Notes under the pieces: model-generated
Told to the model about the DNA's origin: nothing
Databases searched by the model: none
What the model saw: the letters and a program-made list of their open reading frames with translations, nothing else
Shown: piece by piece, positions 52,465 to 60,909 of the stretch
Layout: each line of letters begins with the position of its first letter
Position numbering within the stretch: position 1 is the stretch's first letter
Translations under genes and position numbers: made by a program
From: Nostoc linckia NIES-25
GTDB taxonomy: Bacteria; Cyanobacteriota; Cyanobacteriia; Cyanobacteriales; Nostocaceae
Reading direction: 5' to 3'
DNA length: 64,000 nt
NCBI RefSeq assembly: GCF_002368035.1
Contig: NZ_AP018223.1
Location: 1,218,449-1,282,448, forward strand

Positions 52465-53799
52465 ATGGATTTAAATCAAATTACCAATCATAAAAAAAAT
52501 ATTTTGGTGGTAGATGATACCCCAGATAATTTGCGGCTTTTGTCTGCAATGTTGACTGCACAAGGTTTTGAAGTTCGCAAAGCCTTAAATGGCAAAATGG
52601 CGTTGACTGCATGTCAAATGGTTTTGCCAGATGTTATTTTGCTTGATATCAATATGCCAGGTATGGATGGCTATCAAGTTTGCCAACAGCTCAAAGCTGA
52701 TGATAGAACTTGCGAAATCCCAGTCATCTTTATTAGCGCCCTTGATGATGTTCTAGACAAGGCCAAAGCCTTTGACGTTGGTGGTGTAGATTATATTGCC
52801 AAACCTTTTCATGGAGCAGAGGTTGTGTTGCGAATTGAAAATCAGATTAATTTACGTTTGCTCCAAGTTAAACTGCAAGAAAAAAATTTTTTACTCCAAC
52901 AAGCTCTCGACAACTTGAAAGCTGCCCAAGTTCAACAAATTCAAAACGAAAAAATGGTAGCCTTGGGGCAGTTAGTAGCTGGAATCGCCCACGAAATTAA
53001 TAACCCGATCAGTTTTATTTATGGAAATCTCCAATATGCTGGTCAATATGTACAAGATCTAGTCAATATAATTGAAATTTATCAGCAAGAATATCTCCAA
53101 CCCACACCAAAAATTAAGCAAATATCTCAAGATATAGACCTTAATTTTGTAATTAAAGATTTGCAAAATCTTATAAAGGCAATGTATAGAGGTTCTAATC
53201 GGATTCGAGAAATAGTATTAGCACTACAAAACTTTTCTCGACACGATGAATCACAAAAAAAACGAGTAAATATCCATGAAGGGATCGACAATACTTTAGT
53301 GATGTTACAGCATCGGCTCAAGGAAACAGCTAATCATCCACCAATTGTTGTAGTTAAAAATTATGGCAAATTGCCCCTAGTTCACTGTTATGCAAGCGAA
53401 CTCAATCAAGTATTTATGCATCTATTAAATAATGCTATTGATGCTTTAGAAAAAGGAGTGGAGAATGGGAAAGAGGCAGGGGGCAGGGGGCAGGAGGCAG
53501 GGGGAGAAATTAATCAATGGCCAGTGCCCCAAATTCAGATTTACACACAGATGACAAACTCTAACACGGTCAAAATTGCGATCGCCGATAATGGCCCTGG
53601 TATCCAAGATTCATTGCGATCGCGTTTATTTGACCCATTTTTTACCACAAAACCTGTGGGCAAAGGTAGCGGCTTAGGATTGTCTATTAGCTATCAAATT
53701 ATTGTGCAAAAACATCGAGGAGAAATTACCTGCACTTCAACTTTAGGACAAGGAGCAGAATTCGCGATCGAAATTCCCATAGAACAACCTGAGTGTTAA
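52465..53799 (+). CDS. REC-histidine kinase
   Basis: 444 residues. Receiver first (about 12-130; ILVVDDTPDN, phospho-Asp in ILLDINMPGMDG, ISALDD, AKPF), then HisKA with LVAGIAHEINNP (phospho-His about 180) and HATPase (NNAIDALEKG, IADNGPGI, GSGLGLSI). Such REC-first soluble kinases are usual in cyanobacteria and take signals from an upstream kinase; its receiver resembles that of the 50163 protein. Residues about 330-352 (the loop between the N and G1 boxes) are encoded by GGGGGCA heptamers, an in-frame insertion. No operon partner: 466 bp from the gene before. Confidence 0.93.
   Translation: MDLNQITNHKKNILVVDDTPDNLRLLSAMLTAQGFEVRKALNGKMALTACQMVLPDVILLDINMPGMDGYQVCQQLKADDRTCEIPVIFISALDDVLDKAKAFDVGGVDYIAKPFHGAEVVLRIENQINLRLLQVKLQEKNFLLQQALDNLKAAQVQQIQNEKMVALGQLVAGIAHEINNPISFIYGNLQYAGQYVQDLVNIIEIYQQEYLQPTPKIKQISQDIDLNFVIKDLQNLIKAMYRGSNRIREIVLALQNFSRHDESQKKRVNIHEGIDNTLVMLQHRLKETANHPPIVVVKNYGKLPLVHCYASELNQVFMHLLNNAIDALEKGVENGKEAGGRGQEAGGEINQWPVPQIQIYTQMTNSNTVKIAIADNGPGIQDSLRSRLFDPFFTTKPVGKGSGLGLSISYQIIVQKHRGEITCTSTLGQGAEFAIEIPIEQPEC
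53466..53504. repeat. GGGGGCA heptamers inside the REC-histidine kinase gene
   Basis: AGGCAGGGGGCAGGGGGCAG is followed by further degenerate units. The same repeat is intergenic at 33981-34006. In frame it reads KEAGGRGQEAGGE, and it stands between conserved HATPase boxes. Confidence 0.8.
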
Positions 53800-53830
53800 T
53801 GGAAGAATCCAGAATCCTGAATTATACTTA

Positions 53831-55171
53831 CTAATCTGAGGGTCTTAGAGGCAGTTTCACAATGAAATTTGTCCAGCCTTGAGAACTGTTAACTTCAATC
53901 GTACCTTGGAGATATTGGACTAACTTTTTAACCAATGATAAGCCTAATCCTGTGTCGCCATATTGTCGGCGATCGCTTTGGACAATCTGATAAACTCCAT
54001 CAAAAATTTCCGATTGATCTTGTGTCTTGTTTTGAGCAAGTCGGTAAAATGGCTCAAAGATTCGAGATTGTTGATCTATGGGAATTTCCGCTCCAGAATT
54101 ACTAATTGTAATTTGAAAGTAGGGAACTTCAAGATTATTTAATACACCAGATTCTACATCTTTGTTTATAAGAGCTTTTGTAATATTAACGATCTCGGCA
54201 GTTACTCGAATCCGTTCATTGCTAGGACTGTATTTACAAGCATTGTTCAGTAACTCTGAGATAATTTCCGTCAGACTTGCCAAGTCTGAAACTAAAGGCG
54301 GTAAATCGGGGGAAACTCTAACTTCCACCATCTGTTGCTGTTGTTGAACGCGTGCTTCAAAACCCTCAACAACATGAGGTAGCCAATTTTGGAGTTGAAT
54401 AGAAGTTAATTCCAATGGATAGGTATCTGCATCAATCATTCGCATGTACAACAAATCGTCTACTAAATCTAACTCTTGTTCGCACTGATCGCGCACGATG
54501 TTTAGATAACGACCTACAATTTCAGATGTAAAATTTGCCTCTGAATTCAAAATCCCCTGCTGGTCTAAAATATTTTCTAGCACGTTGATTGCCATTTTGA
54601 TATTTGATAATGGCGTTCGCATTTCATGAGAGGTAGTTACTAAAAAATCCTCTTTCAATTTGTTCAATCTTTCGAGTTCCACCACTTGAATTTCTAGTTT
54701 TTTAGCACGTTCAGCAGCGAGATTGCGTTCTTCAATTAACCGTCGTTGCGTGTCATCTCGAAAAACTAGTACGGCTCCTGTAATTACACCGTTGTTATCT
54801 CTGAGAGGAGTAGCGCTATCAGCTACTGGAATAGTTGTGCCGTCTTTGCGAATGAGTAAGACTTGAGTGCGAAGATAGATAATAGTTTGCTGTTCGAGGG
54901 CTGTGATAATTGGATTTTTTACTGGAAGTTGAGTTTGTTCGTCAACAAGTTTGAGAACTTCAGTTAACACTTTATCCTTAGCTTCATCCCATCGCCAACC
55001 TGTCAGGGCTTCAGCTACCTGATTGACGTATTTAATATGTAATTCAGTATCTACTACAATCACTCCGTCACCCATTCCTCGAAGCACAGAACTCAAAAAC
55101 TGCTCGCGATTGTAGCGATTGAGAGCCGTTTGAATGGCGACGTAAAGTTCTTGTTCCTTGGTGAGAGTCAA
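53831..55171 (-). CDS. PAS histidine kinase, probably a REC-less remnant
   Basis: 446 residues from a TTG at 55171; the first ATG (55075) overlaps the upstream stop by 8 bp but would cut into the PAS domain. PAS (about 22-140), HisKA with TTSHEMRTPLSNI (phospho-His about 186), HATPase ending GDTGLGLSLV. The residues just before PAS (EQELYVAIQTALNRY) look like the end of a receiver domain, where K-P-F-x-x-x-E-L-x-x-A-I usually stands, but no receiver precedes them: directly upstream in this frame is a TAA. It seems the N-terminal receiver has been lost by a deletion that also clipped the upstream gene. Whether it is still translated is uncertain. Confidence 0.8.
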   Translation of the reverse strand: MTLTKEQELYVAIQTALNRYNREQFLSSVLRGMGDGVIVVDTELHIKYVNQVAEALTGWRWDEAKDKVLTEVLKLVDEQTQLPVKNPIITALEQQTIIYLRTQVLLIRKDGTTIPVADSATPLRDNNGVITGAVLVFRDDTQRRLIEERNLAAERAKKLEIQVVELERLNKLKEDFLVTTSHEMRTPLSNIKMAINVLENILDQQGILNSEANFTSEIVGRYLNIVRDQCEQELDLVDDLLYMRMIDADTYPLELTSIQLQNWLPHVVEGFEARVQQQQQMVEVRVSPDLPPLVSDLASLTEIISELLNNACKYSPSNERIRVTAEIVNITKALINKDVESGVLNNLEVPYFQITISNSGAEIPIDQQSRIFEPFYRLAQNKTQDQSEIFDGVYQIVQSDRRQYGDTGLGLSLVKKLVQYLQGTIEVNSSQGWTNFIVKLPLRPSD

Positions 55172-58088
55172 TTTCGAGCTTTCCTCTTAGCTGCTTGACT
55201 AAACCCTGAACAAGAGTTATGCCCAGCGTTTTAAGTTTCTTGGTATCAAAATTTTCAGGTAAACCAATACCATTATCTCGAATAATGAGTATCAAAGTAC
55301 ACTCTGATTCTTGATAAAACTTAACTTCGATTTCTCCTTCACGATTACCAACAAAAGCGTATTTCAAAGCATTGGAAACCAGTTCATTGATGATCAAGCC
55401 ACAAGGAATAGCAGTTTCGATATCGAGGCTAGCATCATCAACTTGAATCTTCAGTTTAATTTGACTGGAACTGACGTTATAGGAATCAAATAAGTGAGTT
55501 GTTAAATCTGGGATGTATTGAGCGAAATCAATATCAGCGAGGTCTTCAGAGCGATACAATTTTTCATGAACTAGGGCAATAGAGGCGATGCGGTTTTGGC
55601 TATCCCGGAGAATTGCAGCCACCTGAGGATCTTGTGTGCGTCTGCACTGCATTTGTAGCAGACTGCTGACTATTCCTAAATTGTTCTTCACACGATGGTG
55701 AATTTCTTTGAGTAATACCTCTTTTTCTTTGAGAGAAGCTTTGATTTTTTCCTCCGCTTGCTTATGCTCAGTAATATCTTGTTGGACGGCTACAAGGACG
55801 CTTCCATACTCAGGATGCTCAAAGACAGAAGTAGTGGCACTACACCAGAAAGGAGTGCCATCTTTCTTAACATTATGAGCTTCATAAGTAGCTTCACCAT
55901 GTTGGAAAACAGCAGCCCTAATTGCCTGGTTAACATCTTCAGGTGTATGGTTTTCATCACCGTAGTTGACAATTGATACATGCTGACCTAAAAGTTCGCC
56001 AGGGTCATAGCCAAACATTTGCTCGAATTTTGGATTGGCGTAGACAATAATCGCATCAGTAACTCTAACTAAGCAAATTCCCTCAGCGATGTTTCGGGTA
56101 ATTACTGCTTGCAGTTCTAGCATCTGTTGGGCACGTTTACGATCGCTGATTTCCACAATCACAAAACCAATGCCGATGGGTTGCTCAGCCGGAGAAAGAA
56201 TTGGAAAGCAAGAAACTAACCACGCCCGGTTCACACCAGGGTGTTTTGGAGTTTCGCCGTCGATCTCCAAATCCAGAATCGGTTCGCCTATTGTTAAAAC
56301 ATGTCTAAAGATCGGTTCCAACTTTCGTGCCAAATCCGGGATAATCTCCCACACAGTCTTGCCAATATGCTCTGCTGCCCTAATCCCATTCATTCGTGCT
56401 AGTGCTTGATTTACCAATGTAAAATGCAAGTGGCGATCGAGAATGGTTAAACCAACAGGTGCGCTACTAATAAAAGCATCTAATAACTGTTTCTGATGAG
56501 CCAGTTCTCGTTCGAGAAGTTTACGTTCTGTGATGTCGATCGCCACCCTACCTACTAGCTTTTGTGCAGACAATCCCAAAATCGGAAACTTGTATACCAA
56601 AAATTCACCAGCCGTACCATCTGGTCGGGGAGCAGTTTCAATGACTTCAAGTACCTGATTTGTTCGTGTGACTGTGCTGATGCGATCGAAATGCTGCTGA
56701 GCAATTTCAGCTGGGTAAAGGTCAAATATGGATTGCCCGATGGCCTGTTCGGGTTCTAATTTAAATGTACGTAAGTATGTTTGATTTAAGTAAAGTACGC
56801 GCCCTTCCGCATCGGTAATCCAAGCTAGTACCGGACTATTGTTCATAAATGCCTGGAATCGGGCTTCACTTTCTCTTAGGGCTGCTTCGGCAACTTTGCG
56901 TAAGCGCAGCTCGTCGTAGACATCGCTAACATCCCCAAGGGAACCGACCAATCGCACTGGATTTCCTTGCTCATCCCAAACGGCTTTTCCGCGCGATCGC
57001 ACCCAGCGATAGCTGCCATCTTTGCACCGCAGACGATACTCGACGTTATAATCTCCAACTTGTCTACTCAAATAAGCTTCTTGGGCAGCCATGACTCTGG
57101 TATAGTCATCAGGGTGAATGCGAATACTCCACTCATCATCGCTACTACTAATTTCGTTGGGTTCGTATCCCAAAATTGTGCACCACCGATCCGACCGGAA
57201 GGTTTGATTGGTAGAGATGTCCCAATCCCAAATTGCCTCATTAGTACCTGCGATCGCTAATTGCCAACGTTCTTCACTTTGGCGTAAGGTTTCTTCAGCT
57301 GTTTGGCGTTCGCGCAGCGCGGCTTGCTTTTCCGTGACATCTTGAGCAGTACCATAAAGGCGGATTACCCGTCCATCGGCGTTGAATTCTGCATGTCCAA
57401 TACCCTCGAAGTAACGATTGGAACCATCTGGTTGGGGTACGCGGAGAATTTCTTTATAGGACTCACCAGTGGCGATCGCTCGCTCAACACTTTGGTGCAA
57501 TTTCTGGCGATCTTCGGGGTGATACAGTTGCAGATTTTCTTCATAAGTCGGTTCCAGAAGTGTAGGTTCCCGATTGAAGAGGTCGAAAAGTCCCTTCGAC
57601 CAAGTAATTTTACCAGTAGCAAGTTCATACTCCCAATTGCCAAGGCGAGCAACTCGCTGGGATTCTTCTAGCAAAGCTTGACTCTTGCGTAGTGTTTCTT
57701 CGGTACGCTTGAGGTCGGTGACATCTACCACCAATCCATCCCAAGCCACACGTCCACCCTGTAACTGGCGTGGTGTGGAACGAAAATGCAACCATTTGAG
57801 TTGACCGCTGTTGGTTTGCATTCGCAGCTGAATATCAAACACAGACAAATCACGCATCGACTCTTCAACCGCTGCCTGTAGACGAGGAATATCCTCTGGA
57901 ATAAACTGGCGATAAAGCAAAGATGAATCATTGAGTGCATCTTCGACCTTGACTTGTGTCAGTCTTTCAATTCCGCCACTCAGGTATGAAAAGCGATCGC
58001 TACCATCCAGTTCCCGAATCACCCGATAAACTGCGCCATTGGGCAGATTATCTCCAATCAAATGCAACATGAGTTCGCGCTCGTGCAA
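55068..58088 (-). CDS. multi-PAS HisKA_2 sensor kinase, 3' part of a nonsense-split gene
   Basis: 1006 residues as an open frame from a TTG. About six PAS/PAC repeats (for example DITERKLLER, DVTEKQAALRE) precede a HisKA_2 domain with KEIHHRVKNNLGIVSSLLQMQ-type sequence near residue 830 and HATPase (NELVSNALKYAF, DNGIGLP). The normal C-terminal strand after IDSHQGT is replaced by out-of-frame-looking sequence that overlaps the next gene by 104 bp. At the other end, the codon TAA at 58095-58097 is in the same frame as the 58095-59168 gene and falls inside the usual R-K-Q-T-E-L-A-L linker, so the two pieces were one gene. The stretch has no good start signal. Confidence 0.85.
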   Translation of the reverse strand: MHERELMLHLIGDNLPNGAVYRVIRELDGSDRFSYLSGGIERLTQVKVEDALNDSSLLYRQFIPEDIPRLQAAVEESMRDLSVFDIQLRMQTNSGQLKWLHFRSTPRQLQGGRVAWDGLVVDVTDLKRTEETLRKSQALLEESQRVARLGNWEYELATGKITWSKGLFDLFNREPTLLEPTYEENLQLYHPEDRQKLHQSVERAIATGESYKEILRVPQPDGSNRYFEGIGHAEFNADGRVIRLYGTAQDVTEKQAALRERQTAEETLRQSEERWQLAIAGTNEAIWDWDISTNQTFRSDRWCTILGYEPNEISSSDDEWSIRIHPDDYTRVMAAQEAYLSRQVGDYNVEYRLRCKDGSYRWVRSRGKAVWDEQGNPVRLVGSLGDVSDVYDELRLRKVAEAALRESEARFQAFMNNSPVLAWITDAEGRVLYLNQTYLRTFKLEPEQAIGQSIFDLYPAEIAQQHFDRISTVTRTNQVLEVIETAPRPDGTAGEFLVYKFPILGLSAQKLVGRVAIDITERKLLERELAHQKQLLDAFISSAPVGLTILDRHLHFTLVNQALARMNGIRAAEHIGKTVWEIIPDLARKLEPIFRHVLTIGEPILDLEIDGETPKHPGVNRAWLVSCFPILSPAEQPIGIGFVIVEISDRKRAQQMLELQAVITRNIAEGICLVRVTDAIIVYANPKFEQMFGYDPGELLGQHVSIVNYGDENHTPEDVNQAIRAAVFQHGEATYEAHNVKKDGTPFWCSATTSVFEHPEYGSVLVAVQQDITEHKQAEEKIKASLKEKEVLLKEIHHRVKNNLGIVSSLLQMQCRRTQDPQVAAILRDSQNRIASIALVHEKLYRSEDLADIDFAQYIPDLTTHLFDSYNVSSSQIKLKIQVDDASLDIETAIPCGLIINELVSNALKYAFVGNREGEIEVKFYQESECTLILIIRDNGIGLPENFDTKKLKTLGITLVQGLVKQLRGKLEIDSHQGTRTLRRHSNGSQSLQSRAVFEFCASRNG

Positions 58089-58094
58089 AGCAAG

Positions 58095-59168
58095 TTATGT
58101 TTGTTTGCGTTGAGTGATATCTCGCCCTTCAGGAATCAACAAAATTACTTGACCAATTTCGTTTTGCAGCGGACGTAAAGAAAAATCGATGGTTGCTACT
58201 CGGTTATTTGCCCCAATCACATCAACTTCATAACGGATAAACTCGCCTTGAGCTGCACGGACGATGGCTTGTTTTAATTGTTCTTGGGTTTGTGGTGAAA
58301 TCGTCCACCAGTGTGTTTCCCAAAAAGGGCGGTTGACAACATCTTCTAGCTTCAGTCCAGCAAAACTCAGCGCAGTTTGGTTTGCTTCTAACAAGATGCC
58401 ATCTGGCGTCAATAAACCTGTGAATTGGAAAGTGTTATTGAAAATAGCACGGAATCGGCGATCGCTTTCCTGTAATGCAGCAGTGCGTTCTTGTACTTTA
58501 GCTTCTAACTGAGCGTTCAGGGTTTGAAGACTTTGGTAAAGTTCGGCTTGTTGGATGGCGATCGCTAGTTGCACCGTCAATTGTTTGAGCAATTCCACTT
58601 CAAATGTCTGCCATTCTCGCGGCGCAGAACATTGATGCACAATAAATAGCCCCCAGAGTTCCAAATCTGGAGTTCCTTGGCTCTCTAGCACAATCGGGAC
58701 AACTAGATTCGCCTTGACCTCAAATTGTTCTAATAATTGAATATGGCACTCACTTAAGCCCGCTTCATAGATGTTCGTGGTTGTCCAGATTTTTCCTTGA
58801 CGGTATTCTTCCTTCTGCTTTTCCTGAAAACAACTGCCTTTAATCTCAAGTCCCAAACTTGGTGTCCATTCAGGTAATACCGACTCCGCTACAACTCTAT
58901 CCTTCGTTTGAGGTGTTATTTTATATACTAATACCCGATCGGTCTTGAGTAACTGGCGAACTTCTCGAACGCTAGTAGCAAGGATGTCTTGAAGCTTGAA
59001 AGATTGGCGGATACGCAGAGCGATCGCTCCCACGAGGCGTTGTTGTTCCTGCTGCTGTTCTAGCTGGTGTAATAGCTGCATTTGCTTGATTGCTCCATGA
59101 ATTGCTCGGCACAAACTCTCATAAGTCAGTTTTACCTTCACTAGATAATCTTGCGCTCCAGTCTTCAT
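58095..59168 (-). CDS. receiver fragment-GAF-PAS protein, 5' part of a nonsense-split sensor gene
   Basis: 357 residues. The first 30 (MKTGAQDYLVKVKLTYESL) are the end of a receiver domain, so the N-terminal receiver is missing. A GAF domain (about 50-205, phytochrome-like LVGAIALRIRQSF opening) and a PAS domain (about 230-350) follow. It ends at RKQT-TAA, and the frame then continues as LALHEREL into the 55068-58088 gene. The upstream DNA (59169-59480) has lost recognisable receiver sequence, and a shifted frame there reads TEAIATATAKS just before the Met. The locus is probably a pseudogene, or makes a short sensor without kinase. Confidence 0.8.
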   Translation of the reverse strand: MKTGAQDYLVKVKLTYESLCRAIHGAIKQMQLLHQLEQQQEQQRLVGAIALRIRQSFKLQDILATSVREVRQLLKTDRVLVYKITPQTKDRVVAESVLPEWTPSLGLEIKGSCFQEKQKEEYRQGKIWTTTNIYEAGLSECHIQLLEQFEVKANLVVPIVLESQGTPDLELWGLFIVHQCSAPREWQTFEVELLKQLTVQLAIAIQQAELYQSLQTLNAQLEAKVQERTAALQESDRRFRAIFNNTFQFTGLLTPDGILLEANQTALSFAGLKLEDVVNRPFWETHWWTISPQTQEQLKQAIVRAAQGEFIRYEVDVIGANNRVATIDFSLRPLQNEIGQVILLIPEGRDITQRKQT

Positions 59169-59672
59169 GGCTTTTAGCAGTAGCCGTGGCGATCGCTTCC
59201 GTGAGTTTTACTGTATCCGTCAAAGCCGATACCGTGAATGCCCGTTGCGATGTGTTTCCAAAAGGAGAAGACCCCGCTACATCGAATGGCCGTATCAGCG
59301 ATCGCCCTGTTCCAAAAAGGGTTGATATAAAGCTCTATCTTCACCAGAGTCTTCCACAAAGAATACAGTTGTTGAGTGAAACATAGGGAGTCGGGAGGTG
59401 GGGAGTAGGGGAGATGTGCTTCGACTTCTCTACGAGACGCTACGCGTAGCTTGCTTCCCCGAAGGGGTACGCTCACCAAGCGGTGGATGAGGGAGATGAG
59501 TCAGGTAAGGGAAAAGGTTAAAGGGTAAAGGGTAAAGGGTAAAGGGTAAAGGGATAAATTTAACCTTTTCTCCATGCCCCATTCCCAATGCCCCATGCCC
59601 CGAATCAGGAAATCCGGACTTTTTATTGATTACACACTACTATTTTTAGTCGTATAAACGCATAATAGAAAT
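59169..59672. other. gene-free stretch with dispersed repeats
   Basis: It holds decayed receiver-gene DNA near 59170-59210, a dispersed repeat with CTACGAGACGCTACGCGTAG (about 59432-59451) and AAAGGGT heptamers, four perfect plus one variant (59520-59554). It must also hold the ldpA promoter (plus strand), which I could not define. Confidence 0.6.
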
Positions 59673-60833
59673 GTGACCGATCTGTTCGCCCCTTTACAAT
59701 CTCTAAAACTTGGTCGCTGGTTCAAGCTCATCTGCGGAGCCAGTTTCCAGCATCTGTCGGCAGTCAGAAGTTTAACGTTAGCCTACACTTTGGCGGGCGC
59801 TGACTGCATAGATGTCGCTGCCGATCCGGCGGTGATTGCAGCAGCGCAAGCGGCGCTACAAGTAGCCAAGGATTTGGCTAGGGATGCCCAGGGACGAGGC
59901 TTTGGGTACAAAGGCAATTCACCTTTTTTAATGGTCAGCCTAAACGATGGAGAAGACCCCCATTTTCGTAAAGCAGAATTTAATTATACTCAGTGCCCTA
60001 CAGACTGCCCTAGACCCTGCCAAAGGATTTGTCCGGCACAAGCAATTGCTTTTAACAGTATAAAAGAAGACTTTTCAGGAGTAATATCCGAAAAATGCTA
60101 TGGCTGCGGTCGTTGTATACCAGTTTGTCCTTATGGTATAATTTATACAAGATCGTATATGTCAACGCCGGGAGCGATCGCGCCATTGGTAATGTCAACG
60201 GGAGTAGATGCCGTAGAAATCCATACAAAAGTTGGGCGGTTGGCAGAATTTGAGCGATTATGGCAAGCAATTTCACCGTGGGTCGATGGACTAAAGGTAG
60301 TAGCCATCAGTTGTCCCGATGGCGAGGGGATGACTGATTACTTAAAAGCGCTGTATGAACTAATTACCCCACTCAAAAGTGCTTTAATTTGGCAAACCGA
60401 CGGTCGCCCAATGAGCGGTGACATCGGCGACGGCACCACCTTAGCAGCAGTGAAATTAGGCCAAAAAGTTTTGGCAGCCAAGTTACCGGGATATGTGCAG
60501 TTAGCAGGCGGCACAAATAGCTACACCGTTGCTAAGTTAAAAGCAATGAGACTACTCCAAGGATGGGGAGATGGAGAGATGGGGAGATGGGGAGATAACA
60601 CTACCCCATCTCCCCACCACCCCACCACCTCATCACATATTTCTGGGGTTGCCTACGGTAGCTACGCCCGCGTACTGCTGTCACCGATTCTCGAACAGTT
60701 GGAGAATAAGGAGGTGAATAACACCGATTTTAAAACGACGGTTCATTTAGAAGAAGATGAGAAATTACTTTGGCAAGCTGTAGAGCTAGCCCATTCACTC
60801 GTTTCCCAGATCAAGTCACAGCAGGAGTATTAA
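59673..60833 (+). CDS. ldpA: LdpA, light-dependent period iron-sulfur protein
   Basis: 386 residues from a GTG start, giving the typical opening TDLFAPLQSLKLGRWFKLI. Two four-Cys clusters, CPTDCPRPCQRICP and CYGCGRCIPVCP (about residues 108-152), would bind two [4Fe-4S] clusters; the LdpA C-terminal domain follows. LdpA in Synechococcus senses redox state and adjusts the circadian period and clock-protein levels. Residues about 296-322 are an in-frame insertion of the GATGGGGA palindromic repeat (60558-60640), absent from the family pattern as I know it. It precedes the ycf45-type gene by 76 bp on the same strand. Confidence 0.93.
   Translation: MTDLFAPLQSLKLGRWFKLICGASFQHLSAVRSLTLAYTLAGADCIDVAADPAVIAAAQAALQVAKDLARDAQGRGFGYKGNSPFLMVSLNDGEDPHFRKAEFNYTQCPTDCPRPCQRICPAQAIAFNSIKEDFSGVISEKCYGCGRCIPVCPYGIIYTRSYMSTPGAIAPLVMSTGVDAVEIHTKVGRLAEFERLWQAISPWVDGLKVVAISCPDGEGMTDYLKALYELITPLKSALIWQTDGRPMSGDIGDGTTLAAVKLGQKVLAAKLPGYVQLAGGTNSYTVAKLKAMRLLQGWGDGEMGRWGDNTTPSPHHPTTSSHISGVAYGSYARVLLSPILEQLENKEVNNTDFKTTVHLEEDEKLLWQAVELAHSLVSQIKSQQEY
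60558..60640. repeat. GATGGGGA palindromic minisatellite inside ldpA
   Basis: GATGGGGAGATGGAGAGATG units are followed by complementary CCCCATCTCCCCACCACC units, as at 13501-13733 and 48913-49062. In the ldpA frame it encodes a Gly/Trp/Glu part and then a Pro/His/Thr part. Confidence 0.85.
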
Positions 60834-60909
60834 TTACTCGTCCTGGACAAGTTCCTTTCATCGGGTTCTCCTGCACGCAAATGTCCTCGCTATCTCTCCC
60901 ATAGAAAGC

